Source: Arion vulgaris (lineage: Eukaryota > Mollusca > Gastropoda > Stylommatophora > Arionidae). Taken from it: DNA of 64,000 bases. Where the stretch lies: the NCBI GenBank assembly GCA_020796225.1, contig CM036753.1, positions 89,129,703 through 89,193,702 on the forward strand, in the 5' to 3' direction. Within the stretch, counting starts at the first letter, position 1. The number at the start of each line of letters is the position of its first letter. Shown here one piece after another: positions 45,643-56,814 of this stretch. Below the pieces are notes generated by a model, which saw nothing but the letters and a program-made list of their open reading frames with translations, was not told the DNA's origin and made no database searches. Position numbers and translations under genes: made by a program.

Positions 45643-45990
45643 CAGTGCTAGGTTATTGGTTATTTGTTACTGAACTGACGTCATTGCACACCAGGCAGAC
45701 CCATATGCACTCAGTCTCCCCTAACGGATATCGAAGAGTATGAATACTGATGGTCCCCGAAGCTCGATATTTAAACACACTCATTACTCTGTCCCTTGTA
45801 AATCCAGTTTTACTTGTACAACGGGTAACTCCAAACTGCTTAAATCGCTTGATCGATTCAACATATATTTTAGTTTCCTCATCCAACAGACAGTCGCGAA
45901 GAGACCGAAGAACATCCCCATTATTAATCGTCAACTCCCCAACAATCGATGCTGTTGATGCAAGCCTGTCCATATGGCTTCAGTGCAGGT
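45643..45990 (-). mobile_element. LINE D-like 3' end (RNase H end plus Cys tail)
   Basis: A 106-codon minus frame reads DRLASTASIVGELTINNGD, VLRSLRDCLLDEETKIYVES and a terminal ETECIWVCLVCNDVSS block. The order RNase H end, helical linker, WVCxxCND is that of LINE D (22990-23310). The frame is open, with few disablements for its length. A second, shorter copy is at 63138-63310. Confidence 0.8.
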
Positions 45991-46176
45991 ACATAAAACC
46001 ATTTTACGTTATAACAGGCATCCGTATTATTCATGATTTGATGTCATCCGTTTGCAGTTAAAGAGCCCAATTTGTATTCATCACTTTTTGTCATTATCCA
46101 ACATGTATTTGTTGAATGTTTTCAATATGTGTCCACTATATATATATAACACACCCAGAACATGCAATATCATATA

Positions 46177-46466
46177 ATAATAATAATACTTCCTCTCGTA
46201 CCGTTATACGTTACTTAGGGCCTGCAAGTAATTTCTCCATACTGCTCTATCCTGGGCAACTCGCTCAATCTCCTCCATGGAACTGAGACCGATATTTCCT
46301 GCCTCTCTCAGCAAAGTTCGTTTCAGGGTCTCTTTAGGTAGACCTCTCTTTCTTGAACCCTTTGCATCCCACTTCAATGCCTGCTTTGATATTCGTTGAT
46401 AATTTCTCCTTAAGGTATGTCCAACATATCTCCATCTTCTCTTTCTTATAGCTTATCGTATCTTAT
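46177..46466 (-). mobile_element. LINE B 3' end, minus copy
   Basis: Reverse complement of 26480-26757 (TCTCTCAGCAAAGTTCGTTT, AGGTAGACCTCTCTTTCTTG). Flanked by AATATCATATA at 46166-46176 and 46467-46477. About 16 bases at the 5' junction (GCTTATCGTATCTTA) are not LINE sequence and may be filler added at insertion. Confidence 0.85.
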
Positions 46467-46477
46467 AATATCATATA

Positions 46478-47535
46478 CACTCAATATAATAAACATAGTA
46501 GGGAACATAATAAATTAAACGTTCATGTCAACGGTAGTAGAATAAGCCAGTTACAAGAAAACACATATGAAGCATGTTTACAAAAGATGAAAGACTGAGC
46601 AAAGACAGAAAAGCTATAGTTCAGGTGGTAAACTTTGCTACCCACCATCTGGCACAACTACCCAGACAAACAAATATCTCTCTGCCAGATAAATTTAAAA
46701 TGATCAAAAGTATCTACATTTCTACATTATACTACCAATAACAAACATGGCCAAGAAATAAATGACAGGTTAAAGAAAAACACATGTTAAATGTTCTGTC
46801 TCCGAAAGGTTACCAATATCACACGAATAGACCCAAATACAATAATCAGAGAGACAATTACAACAAGACAATGCATGAATTATATAAACAAATTAGAATG
46901 AAATGATTTTGCCACCTAGTAGAAATACAGCCAGAACAATGTTTCTAAAATATTTTCAATTTAAAATCGGGAAATAAAGATGAGGGAAAAACCAAGAAAA
47001 AAAAACAGATTGATATACTGTGAGCTAGAATAATGCCATAGATACAGTAATAAGGCCCACAAGCCATTAGAGAAGCTACAGACAAATATAGAAGACCACG
47101 ACACTGGCTATAACACAGTAGTGGTTTGGCGACAATAGAAATATTATCACAAAGCTTGGGTACAAATATAAAAACCGTTTGTCGTTCATTCAACACCGTA
47201 TCTCTCTAATTTTACCGGGTTGCCTCCAAATACATGGTATTGTCAATGCATTCTAAACAGATAAGTAGCATATGCTGACAGAGTAGTGATCTATCCGTTC
47301 GCCTATCAGCTTTCATCGTAGATCAACTGCTAACTAATGGTCTCTCCATGATTTGCTCTTTCCCAACACTATATTATTTAGAGGACATTCTGTCTCCTAG
47401 GATAAAGTGTATCTTCCAAATGCGATTATCCGACGAATCAGTTGAAACAGTATGGGTTGTCAGGTTTGGTAGACACCGTCCAACATATGACGCAAACAGA
47501 ATGCACGTACTGCTGTCTACTGTACATTATGTAGT
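46478..47535. other. No recognisable feature
   Basis: AT-rich spacer. No domain or repeat recognised. Confidence 0.5.
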
Positions 47536-47539
47536 CCAG

Positions 47540-47605
47540 TCCTTCCTTTCGTTCGCTTTAAATATTGTCTCTTGTATGAACGTCACTGTTGTTGTCCAGT
47601 CATAT
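47540..47605 (-). mobile_element. LINE R 3' end, very short fragment
   Basis: TCCTTCCTTTCGTTCGCTTTAAA then ATTGTCTCTTGTATGAAC matches 58873-58935, the 3' end of the minus-strand LINE R there. Confidence 0.7.
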
Positions 47606-47698
47606 CTCAGATATGACTAGTATTTTGAAATAATAAGAATAATAATTTAATGAAAGATTATAATAAAAAACTACAATTTCATCTTATGTTATCATAGA

Positions 47699-47882
47699 TC
47701 TAGAGTGCAATAGAAGACAACTCTAGAGTGCAATAGAAGACAACTCTAGAGTGCAATAGAAGACAACTCTAGAGTGCAATAGAAGACAACTCTAGAGTGC
47801 AATAGAAGACAACTCTAGAGTGCAATAGAAGACAACTCTAAGTGCAATGAAGACAACTCTAGAGTGCAATAGAAGACAACAA
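47699..47882. repeat. 23 bp minisatellite, 8 units
   Basis: The unit has the core CTAGAGTGCAATAGAAGACA plus ACT. Nearly identical units, one with small deletions near 47838-47850. Confidence 0.95.
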
Positions 47883-48214
47883 AACTAATTTTTCAAGTTT
47901 AGATAATCATGAGATAAAGGGAAGAAGTATAACAGTAGCTAACACTGTGCGTGTTATTTATTCTTTGCATTCGAACAGTGCGTTTCATATTGACCACATC
48001 CGTGTTTGTTTTGTTTAGTGAAAGTAGGCATCTCATGTGATAGTATTGTGTTAGTTGAAACCCTTCATTAACTAAAAACAAAAGTTGTATTAACAAGACA
48101 AATTTTATTGAAACTAAAGTGCATATGTTATGCAACTTAACGCCGAAATAATAGAATCTAAACAAAGGTTCTAAAGGCAACGGTTTGACGTGGTTTCACC
48201 GTGTTTCTCCTATC

Positions 48215-48400
48215 GTCAGAACTGGCATGCTATTTTCCAAGAGTGTTGCACAAAGCAAGATACTCTATAACTCCAGCACGAATCCTAGAGATCGTATGAA
48301 ACAATTCCCAGTGACTGGGTGCGGATTCGAACCAGTCTTTCAGAACAAAAGCACACGTCTTAACCACTTCACCATCTTTACCCTTACCATAATTTTACCG
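48215..48400 (-). mobile_element. tRNA-derived SINE (minus)
   Basis: On the minus strand: A-box region ATGGTGAAGTGGTTAAGACG and B box GGTTCGAATCCGC (plus 48325-48335 as GGATTCGAACC), at tRNA spacing. The non-tRNA body that follows was not matched elsewhere in the window. Confidence 0.6.
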
Positions 48401-48511
48401 TGTTGCGAATGTTGCTGCAGCAAAGTGTATATGTTTTAGGCATTTCATAAATGTGAATTATAATATAATCATAAAAGCGATTATATATTCCTTAAGAAGC
48501 CTAATTATTAT

Positions 48512-48668
48512 TCATTCATATTATATGTATCACATCACTATTCATATTATATGTATTACATTACTATTCATATTATATGTATTACATTACTATTCATATT
48601 ATATGTATCACATCACTATTCATATTATATGTATTACATTACTATTCATATTATATGTATTACATTAC
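48512..48668. repeat. 26 bp minisatellite, about 6 units
   Basis: Units share ACTATTCATATTATATGTAT plus TACATT (some CACATC). The overlapping plus frames are products of the repeat. Confidence 0.95.
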
Positions 48669-48683
48669 TAATATATCATATAA

Positions 48684-48997
48684 CTAATATCCGTTGCTAT
48701 ATATATCGACAGCTGGAGGAATGTTGCTCAAGACAGATCAGCATGGCGTACACTTCTTCTACACGTCTCTTCGGTCTGCCAGACAGGTAGAATTGCACAG
48801 ATGGATCAGAAGCGTGAAACTAGAAAACAGTACAACTCCTCACAAGTGCAAGTATTCATTCCCAACATTGTACAAGAACATTTCAAGTACACATCGGGCT
48901 CTCTAGTAATCTACTCACACACAGACAAATATATCGCAACTACATTTCCTTGGATGGAAAAAATAGTGGTCATGATCACCCGTGATGGACGAGCCTC
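48684..48997 (+). mobile_element. LINE K 3' end, copy 2
   Basis: Encodes DSWRNVAQDRSAWRTLLLHV, a KR/RQ-rich linker and a degraded C2H2 finger, ending GTGATGGACGAGCCTC, as in 26864-27260. Flanked by ATCATATAA at 48675-48683 and 48998-49006. It lies just outside the 26 bp array. Confidence 0.85.
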
Positions 48998-49006
48998 ATC
49001 ATATAA

Positions 49007-49484
49007 GAGATCAACTAAACCTCCAGCTTATTCTAACACAATTCTAGATGTCATTCCGCTTGGTAAACTCGATTTAATGCAATGTGCAATTCAATACTTT
49101 CTTACAGTTTGCATTTATTCTTCATATGTTTGAAACCTAGACAAGCAAAGCGATTTTATGGGTCACATAATATTAAATGTAATCATGCAGTTAAATGGTA
49201 TTAATTTCTTCATTGGAATTAAGAGATACGCAATATTCGAAACATGAAATGCTAGAACACTGCATAAGGATGGAACATTAGACAAACTAATATTAAAGAC
49301 AAGAGACTTGACGGTATATATTACATGATTGGACAAAATGATGTTGAGTACATATATATACACTGAATTGAACAGCATTAAAAATGTAATTTTATTCTTG
49401 TCCATAAATATGGATTTCGGTAATGAGGTATACTCCAGTAAAACTATATTGCAATGACAAAAATTACTTCTTTTTTTTTCTTCT
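49007..49484. other. No recognisable feature
   Basis: AT-rich spacer. No feature recognised. Confidence 0.55.
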
Positions 49485-49580
49485 AACGCTTCTTATTAAC
49501 CACATGTGAAAACACGATTTGTGATTTGCATGTGATCTGACCTACTTTGTACCAGTTATATCAGATGAAAACTTCATTCT
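49485..49580 (+). mobile_element. Dispersed repeat S3, fragment
   Basis: TTCTAACGCTTCTTATTAACCAC and GATTTGTGATTTGCATGTGA resemble 35100-35165. Only the left portion is present. Confidence 0.4.
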
Positions 49581-49774
49581 GACAACTAATTTTGACGTTT
49601 AGTTAAAATAATTGTGTTTACATTTTACATAGTAAGTATGAAATATAAAACTGCATAATTGCTGCAATTTTATGGAATACTGGTGTGTAATTGGAACATG
49701 CCGCTCTTAATGCATTATCTAGGTGTGAGTCTGTGAGGCAAGATTGGTTTTTATCTTTAATAATGTTCATAGAT

Positions 49775-50870
49775 GCCAACCAGGGGTCAAAGGCGCATGC
49801 GAATAACGCTGCGCCAGGATTAGTGAGCTGGCACTAATCAATACCCTGTGCCCCAACTCCACGCGGTGATCCTGGTAACAGACTTTGATTCCGGTCTCGC
49901 TAAGGGGACAGAGATCGAGGGAGAGCTACAGGTAGTGGTAGTAGTGCAAGCACGGAAAGCAATGCAGGTTCAAAATCTACGAACAAAGCACGCATCTCCT
50001 GGCCAATGTCCGATAAAATGTGCCCAAGTTGATGAAAAGTAAGAAACAGCAGTGCACCATTCGTCTGCGAACGAGTGCTAACTTCCCAGGATTAAATGAC
50101 ATTACCAAAATTAAAGGAAGGAGAGGTGCATCGGGAGTAGAGAAACTTGGAGCCCTACGCCCGAGTCGTGCTGCGTGTCAGGGCAGTCTCGAGGAACAGA
50201 AAATGTGAACACAACGGTCGCACCACAATTATCAGCTTCCCAGCCGATGGTAAAGCCGTACATAGGAACATGTAGGGATGAGAGGTGTATCCAGAGTAGA
50301 GACGTTGGCCCACATGGGACGAAACTTGGAGCCCTGTGCTCGAGTTGACCTGCTTGTCCGGGCAGTCTCGAGGCACGATCAAAGTCTCGGCAAGTTTCTC
50401 TGAAAACGCGCTTACGAGCGTGTCGACACACGGGAAGATTGCGGTAAACTCCGTATCAAAGGCTTAGCGCAGATACATTTACTGGGTAAGGATGGCCGAG
50501 CACAAATCCTAAAATTTCGTTTTAGCGCCTAACAAAACTGCCCTCCCTGGGAAAACAGTGCAAGGTACTGTTGCATTAACAACTAACATCCCCGGAAGAG
50601 CTGAGGCGCGTGACGCCTAACGGGACTGCCCTCGATGGGACAACCCGGCAAGGTACTGTTGCATTAACAACTAACATCACCAGAAGAACTGAGGTGGGTG
50701 ATGTTGGCGAGCGCAAAATCTCAGTTGCGTTGCTAGCGCCGATTGAAACGACCCTCTACATTATCTGTGCTTATCCTCAGTCCGGTGTTTCCCGGGATCA
50801 GGGAAAATGCAGAGCAAAAACTGCAAAGTGCCACATAATAGGCGCATAATACGCACAACGTAGAACAAAC
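49775..50870 (+). repeat. GC-richer dispersed repeat R2, copy 2
   Basis: Starts near GGCGCATGCGAATAACG, with the hairpin TTAGTGAGCTGGCACTAA at about 49819-49836. Then GGTCTCGCTAAGGGG, two AAACTTGGAGCCCT modules (50147, 50322), GTGTCGACACACGGGAAGAT, two tandem blocks of about 110 bp ending TTGCATTAACAACTAACATC (50571, 50663), and GCGTTGCTAGCGCCGATTGA. All blocks recur in order at 54180-55110. No protein domain was recognised in any frame. Confidence 0.75.
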
Positions 50871-51455
50871 GGTCTATGCAAAGGATCAATTATATATCAC
50901 AATTAGAATGATAAAATTGACCGTGAAGTTTGAACGAGAAAGAAGAAGAAGATGATAACGAGACCACATAGATTTGTTGAATCAAAGCACGAATATATGT
51001 TCAACTGTCCACTTATGTCCAGAAATTGTCATACGGGTCATTGGAAGATTTCAAAGATAAGTCTTCTTGTAGATATTCGATTTCTAAATCTAACTCTTCA
51101 AGATTATATTTAACAGATTCTACTTAAAAGTTCAGTTGCATCAACAGAAGCAAATCGGTTGATAAACATTATAATTTGTTCACATGTTGAAAACTTACTA
51201 AATATATTATGAAATTCTATAGTAAGGAGTTCAAGATGTTTGACATAAGGAAGGTCACATACATCGCTATTAATATACACCGAAATAAATTTCAAATTTA
51301 GAAAGTGAGAAATTTTATTTTATGTTTAACTATCAAATGCCAAGTGTAAATGTTTTTAGAAACATGTTTACTGAACTAATCATGCCTGAAATTTCACGAT
51401 CTTTGTATTTTATTTAAGGATTTAACTCATTGTTTTATTTGAAGGTAATATCTTT
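50871..51455. other. No recognisable feature
   Basis: AT-rich spacer. No feature recognised. Confidence 0.55.
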
Positions 51456-51459
51456 CATC

Positions 51460-51760
51460 ATCATCATTAGGTGCCGTCTCGGCATCGAAGGTTGGCTGCA
51501 ATGAATCTCCAGCATCCTCTGTTTTTCGCCATGGTAAACACAGCCAGACTGTAACCTGTCCATTTCTTAAAGTTTTCCTCCCACTTCTCTCGGGCTTCCT
51601 CTTGCTCTTCGCCCCTCAATTTTCCCCTCTGGTAAAGATTTTAGCATGGAGTCATGTCTTTTTATGTGCCCAAACTACTTTACTGGTTTGAATTTTATTT
51701 CTCTTAATAATTGTTTCTTCATGCCTAGTTTTCCTAAAACTTGTTTATTTGTTGTTTTTT
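51460..51760 (-). mobile_element. LINE F 3' end
   Basis: On the minus strand: VLGKLGMKKQLLREIKFKPV, KYFGHIKRHDSMLKS, then a charged REKWEENFKKWTGYS segment and NRGCWRFIAANLR, ending in a (GAT)n tail (TCATCATCATCA on the plus strand). Related to the C-terminal tails of LINEs A and L but a separate lineage. Confidence 0.8.
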
Positions 51761-52245
51761 TAAAACAAAAGAAATAATCACAGACTAACTTTACTTTTTA
51801 CTTGCATCTTAAAGCTCATCACGTGAACATACAATCAAATCTCCATTTTAACTCATCAAACTTGGGTCTGCAATGTCAAGTGAATAAGATAATTACAAGA
51901 GAAATGTACAAAAATTCAACTACAACACTTGAAAGTTTGACTCTGTTTTAAAACCTATAGCTTATTATCAAAAAGCCTTGAATTCTTAGAGAGGTGCCAG
52001 TACCTGTCAATTAGCCTAGTTAAAAAAGTTAGTGACTTAGTAATGTGTTTTTGGTCTGTGAAAATAAGCTGCAGGCAGGATAATACCTAATCGCTTACTG
52101 ATTTGTTTACCATCTTAGCCCACACACGTCAGACAAATACATATAAAAATATCAGTTCACACATGTAGAGTTTCAGAAGACATTGAAAGAGAGTGGGAAC
52201 TTCAAAACGAATTTTTGATTACCAATTAACCAGTCCAGGTTTTTA
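51761..52245. other. No recognisable feature
   Basis: AT-rich spacer. No feature recognised. Confidence 0.55.
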
Positions 52246-52760
52246 ACACATGTACATTGTTCACAACCTGTTTCTGTTTTCACATGCACATTTTTCACAA
52301 CGCGTTTCTATGTTCACATGTACATTTTTCACAACGAGTTTCTATGTTCACATGTACATTTTTCACAACGTGTTTCTATGTTCACATGTACATTTTTCAC
52401 AACGTGTTTCTATGTTCACATGTACATTTTTCACAACGTGTTTCTATGTTCACATGTACATTTTCCACAACGTGTTTCTATGTTCACATGTACATTTTTC
52501 ACAACGTGTTTCTATGTTCACATGTACATTTTTCACAACGTGTTTCTATGTTCACATGTACATTTTCCACAACGTGTTTCTATGTTCACATGTACATTTT
52601 TCACAACGTGTTTCTATGTTCACATGTACATTTTTCACAACGTGTTTCTATGTTCACATGTACATTTTCCACAACGTGTTTCTATGTTCACATGTACATT
52701 TTCACAACGTTTCTATGTTCACATGTACATTTTCACAACGTGTTTCTATGTTCCTGTTCA
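52246..52760. repeat. 34 bp minisatellite, about 15 units
   Basis: The unit has the core CACATGTACATTTTTCACAA plus CGTGTTTCTATGTT. A TTTTCCACAA variant recurs at about 52461, 52563 and 52665, every 102 bp, showing that three-unit blocks were copied. Three units give 102 bp, which keeps all plus frames open (159-177 codons); rejected as genes. Confidence 0.95.
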
Positions 52761-52848
52761 CATGTATTTGAACTGCTTTACAAAGATTAATTTGTGAATA
52801 TAAATTTAGGAATCTGTCTAGTATTATTTTATTTAAATTTAGCGTTAC

Positions 52849-53250
52849 TATTATCATCAGCATCAGTTAGCTTGCCCCGAGCAGAACGTTGCTACCCCAA
52901 CAGTCCTTCTGAATTTATCTCTCTCATAGGCCAGATGTCTCGCCCCTGCAGTCGTCAAACCATCAGTTACATCAAGTATCCATCTTGTCCGTGGTCTTCC
53001 TCTTCTCCTCTTTGCCGGGATGCCTCTTCTACCATGGTCTTCTCAGTCCAGCGTGTCTCTTTACATGCCCAAAATACTTCAATTCCCTCTTTCTTATTTG
53101 TAGCAGCCAGTTTTGTTTTAGTTTTGAGTTCTTTCTGGATAGATCTATTTGTTCTCTCTCTGTCCATGATATACGTATAATTCTTCTGTAACACGTATAT
53201 GCAAAACACATATATGTTTTTCTACTGCTTTGTCCATACTTCGATTATCA
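52849..53250 (-). mobile_element. LINE A 3' end, minus copy
   Basis: On the minus strand: CYRRIIRISWTEREQIDLSR, a single KTKLAATNKK segment and KYFGHVKRHAGLRRPW, then broken frames to the GGACTGTTGGGGTAGCAACG terminus and a (GAT)n tail. It gives the unexpanded state of the segment that is repeated at 15064-15500. Confidence 0.88.
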
Positions 53251-53451
53251 CAGATTTATACCAGGTTTGAGAGGAGTAGGTGAACTTGAGGTCATAGCAC
53301 TGTCTTTCAATTTTAGGAACGCATGTTAATGCCTAGGTAAGGTTTTGGATGTTTGTATTTTCTTTCAATGTTAATTTGAAACCAAACCTGCTCTCAGCGT
53401 GACGACAACATAAACGCGTGGTTTTTAAACGTCATGGTTGATATCAGACTA

Positions 53452-53656
53452 TCTGCCAGTGTCAGCAGGCGGACATTCACCGGAGCATATCCTGCAAGAC
53501 TGACCTCTTCTGGGTTAGCTGAGAAGCAACTTGTGGCCAAATCCCGTCGACCTAAAAATTAAGCTTTTTGGAAATCTGACAGACCTGAAGCTTATTGTCC
53601 AGTTTGTTGTCCACAATAAATTAAGCGCCTGATCAGAGATCGCTGAAGAAGAAGAA
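53452..53656 (+). mobile_element. LINE R 3' end, 205 bp, exact target duplication
   Basis: CTGCCAGTGTCAGCAGGCGG, ATCCTGCAAGACTGACC and GACAGACCTGAAGCT match 57460-57665; ends (GAA)n. Flanked by GATATCAGACTA at 53440-53451 and 53657-53668. Confidence 0.88.
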
Positions 53657-53884
53657 GATATCAGACTAGCCACACCATCATAGAACTGAATGTAGTTAAG
53701 ATATCATATGTTATGGTGGTCAAAGTATCATGACAATTTTATTTAAGAAATATTAAAGAAACATACTACAGAAACTCTTCTTACCTTTTTATATTTATTT
53801 TATTGATTGCAGTTGCTTTAACTTTCCGAGTCACTGACGCATATTGCTATAGATACCTAATCCCCTCACCCTACCCCATTGTGA

Positions 53885-53965
53885 GAGAGATATTCAAAAG
53901 ACTGGAAGGTTGGCAACGTTCTGCACAGGACAAGCTATTGAAGAGTGATGATGATAATGATTCTA
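53885..53965 (+). mobile_element. LINE A 3' end, short
   Basis: AGACTGGAAGGTTGGCAACG then CTGCACAGGACAAGCTATTG and a GATGATGATAATGAT tail match the terminus at 15690-15740. Confidence 0.7.
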
Positions 53966-54179
53966 GTCTTTTTTCTTTTTTTATTAAGTTGGAGCTAGTA
54001 AAGTTCGTGTCCAAATACTTAAAAGAATTCAAATTTCAAAATGAAAGAAATTATGTTAGTCCTAACCAAACTCACGCAACCGCGTGACAAGAAGTTTTAC
54101 AATTTCAGATTTGATACAAATATAAATTAACGTTTAAATGTTCTAATGTTCTAAAGGCACCAATTTTAGGTATACCTAG

Positions 54180-55110
54180 ATTTTGAATGGCCAAAATCAG
54201 AGGCCATGACAACGCCAGCGCCAACTTAGTGACTGGCACTAATCAGACCCTGCCCTCTCGTGGTACCCTGAAACAGACGGTGGTTTCGGTCTGGCTAACG
54301 GGCAGCGATCAGGAGCTACTCTGGTATCGTAAGTTGCAGACGTGTCATGTTTGATGAGATCGCTGCGACGCAGAGAGCGAAATCCCAGCACTGTTAATGC
54401 ACTTTTCCGCAGAACAAAGATGAACGTAAGAGAACTGATGAAGTCATTAAGGACGTGACGTGGCCTGCCGAGCAAAACGGTCTCGAGACTTGCAAGTGGC
54501 CCACATGGCAATTTGCTTCGAGGCGATTGAGCTCTGTGTCAGGACACTTACTGGAAGGTGTCACGTGAGAAACAACAGAAACGTAACAGTAGTCGTCTGT
54601 GAAGAAACCAATTCGCAGGAGTAAGGTGCGCAAATTGCAGCTGTGGGCAGAATCATAGAACGTCGTAAGAATCAATCTCGTAAGTGTCTGAAACGCTTAA
54701 CGTATGTGTCGACACAGGAAGATTGCGGCAATTCGTATCAAGCTTAGCGTGATAGCTTGTGTGAGTAAGGTTGAAAGTTGTCTAAATTGCGTTTATGGCT
54801 AACGAAACTGTCCGTCCGCTTGGGACAACCGCAGCTGTGGTTACACTAACTGCCTCGGAAAAACTGAGGGTGAGTATGCTAGTATCCTTCTTCCCATGGC
54901 GTACTGTTGCAGTTACAACTAACATCCCGGAAGAACTGAGGTGGTGATGATGGCGAGCGCAAACATTTCAGTGGCGTTGCTAGCGTCAATTGAAACGACC
55001 CCAAAATATATGTGGCTAGCCTCAGTCCAATGTTTTCCGGTGGCAGGAAAATGCAGAGTAAATCCTGCAAATTGCCAAGTGCCGATACGGCCAGAAACGG
55101 ATGAGCATAT
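54180..55110 (+). repeat. GC-richer dispersed repeat R2, copy 3
   Basis: Collinear with copies 1 and 2: hairpin region CTTAGTGACTGGCACTAATC, GGTCTGGCTAACGGG, GATGAGATCGCTGCGACG, TTAATGCAC, GTGTCGACACAGGAAGATTG, CTGTCCGTCCGCTTGGGAC, TAACATCCCGGAAGAACTGA and GCGTTGCTAGCGTCAATTGA. A 100-codon frame from 54941 covers the last block and runs on, but has no domain I recognise. Confidence 0.75.
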
Positions 55111-55239
55111 CCTACTCAGGAACAAACTCACCATGGATAGAAAAGTAAGGCCGATAATGCAAAAACTTGACTGGTACAAACCCAAACATTGGCTAAGGGC
55201 AATACTTTTCGGACGCCTATTATCTACACAGATGACGTC

Positions 55240-55890
55240 CTAACACCATGTTAGATCACATAAAACTAAGCATACCAGCAGATCGTTTGTTTGACAAAGC
55301 ACATGAGTCTCAATGACTGAGAATGTTCCTAATCCGGGAAGATCTATATAGTCAGAAAGAGCGCATATTGTAGACATACTCTTTGGCGAAGATAAAAATG
55401 CCCACATATAACGGCGAAAATGATCGTAAAAGAGCAATGAATACAAGAAAGAGTGACAGTTCTGTGAATAGTCCTAGAAGGGTCGAGATCGCTCGAGTCT
55501 TTATCGGAGCGATCTCACCCAGTCAGCGCAAAGTAAGCTATGCTCTTTGGCGTAGATCAAAGCCCAAATTACGACAAAAAGATCATTAAAGAGTGTTTAT
55601 CTTACGATGCGTACAGAACGACCTCACCAAAGGAAGAAAACCATAGAGAAGTCATCCGTTCTCCTATACTAACTAACTCTGTTCGAGAAAGAATTACAAG
55701 GACAATAGGTCTCCTGCAACGATCACTCTTGAAGGATCTAAGCTTCAAGTACTTCTGAAGTCGGCGAGGCTGTCCATATGGTTGAGGGATGCCTGTAAAG
55801 ATAGGTCCATGCAAAAATCAGAAAGCAAATACCAGGCGTCATGACTTTCCTCCTGAATTAACAGCGGGGTACAGAGAAGAGAAAGAGAAG
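55240..55890 (+). other. Unassigned repeat-like sequence
   Basis: Overlapping plus frames (55383-55589, 55540-55758) encode charged peptides. TGCTCTTTGGCG occurs at 55541 and a similar CTCTTTGGCGAAGATAAAAA at 55380. A GAAGAAGAAGAA run at 55890 looks like a LINE tail. It may be a LINE fragment downstream of R2; not resolved. Confidence 0.3.
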
Positions 55891-56309
55891 AAGAAGAATG
55901 GCTAAATGTATCATTTGCGTAGGCACATTTCATACAGATCTTCGTTTTTTCCGTCAATCTCAGAAATGAATATAATTTTGGCCACATTTTACATGGGATC
56001 ACGGACAGCTATAAATTTGCCAGATTTGTTAATAAAATACCTGTACAGTTAAAACTATTTTCAGACAGGAACGTTCTAAAACAGATAAAGAAAAAACATG
56101 CGTTTTATGTCGGAAGACAATTTTGGAAAAAGGATTATACAATTAATCATAACTTGAATGCTTGAATGACTTTAACTTCTGTTGGCGGCAGTAAAACCTT
56201 TAGGTAGGAATGTTTCTGAAGGTGATTCCCATTTTTATGACTAGTCTAGTTATAACATGTCTAGTTTAGTAACATTTTTTACTCAACGTTTTACTGTGGT
56301 CTTTGGGAC

Positions 56310-56545
56310 GGAGTGGTCAACTCGTTTGCCTTAACCCAGTGACCAGACAGTTATATGATAAACTACTAGTGTGCCTGTCACAAGGTATTTATATTGTGGA
56401 TTCGAATCTGGATCGCACCATTCGGTTCACAAATATACTTTTGTCTGTAGATACATAGAAGTATTGCTTAAGCTATACAGTTCGTGTTTTGTGCATTACT
56501 CACGGCAGGTGACGTGCCATTTCTGTGGAGTGGTACCCAGTCATA
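56310..56545 (+). mobile_element. tRNA-derived SINE T1, free-standing diverged copy
   Basis: GGATTCGAATCTGG (about 56398-56411) as B-box region. Then CACCATTCGGTTCACAAATA, CAGTTCGTGTTTTGTGCATT and GACGTGCCATTTCTGTGGAG, which align with the body of 2428-2640. No minisatellite flanks this copy. Confidence 0.6.
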
Positions 56546-56814
56546 TGATGTAACCCAGTTCATTGAAATCATTTCTTCACTGTTAAAGTCTTTTAATTCT
56601 AAGTTTTATATACGCAACGATTCTAGCATATCACTTTTACAGCAATCTCATTTGTGTCTCATAAATGTGCTAGAGACTAATACTAACACACATTTCTTCC
56701 GCGTCCTGCTTGTTTCAGAGCACATAAACAGTAGCTAAGTCGACGATTGAGTACATCTTCAGCTAGTAGGCGAGTTCATTTTACTGTGACGTATTGAGGT
56801 GGAAATAAGTCCGA

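Noticed and set aside
52250..52790. Three parallel ORFs of 159-177 codons rich in Cys, His and Phe
   Set aside because: All three plus frames are open because the 34 bp unit is copied in blocks of 102 bp; the apparent zinc-finger spacing is a by-product.
55383..55758. Charged ORFs downstream of R2 that might be a LINE ORF1 or gag-like protein
   Set aside because: No CCHC knuckle, RRM or coiled coil that I can recognise; listed only as unassigned sequence.
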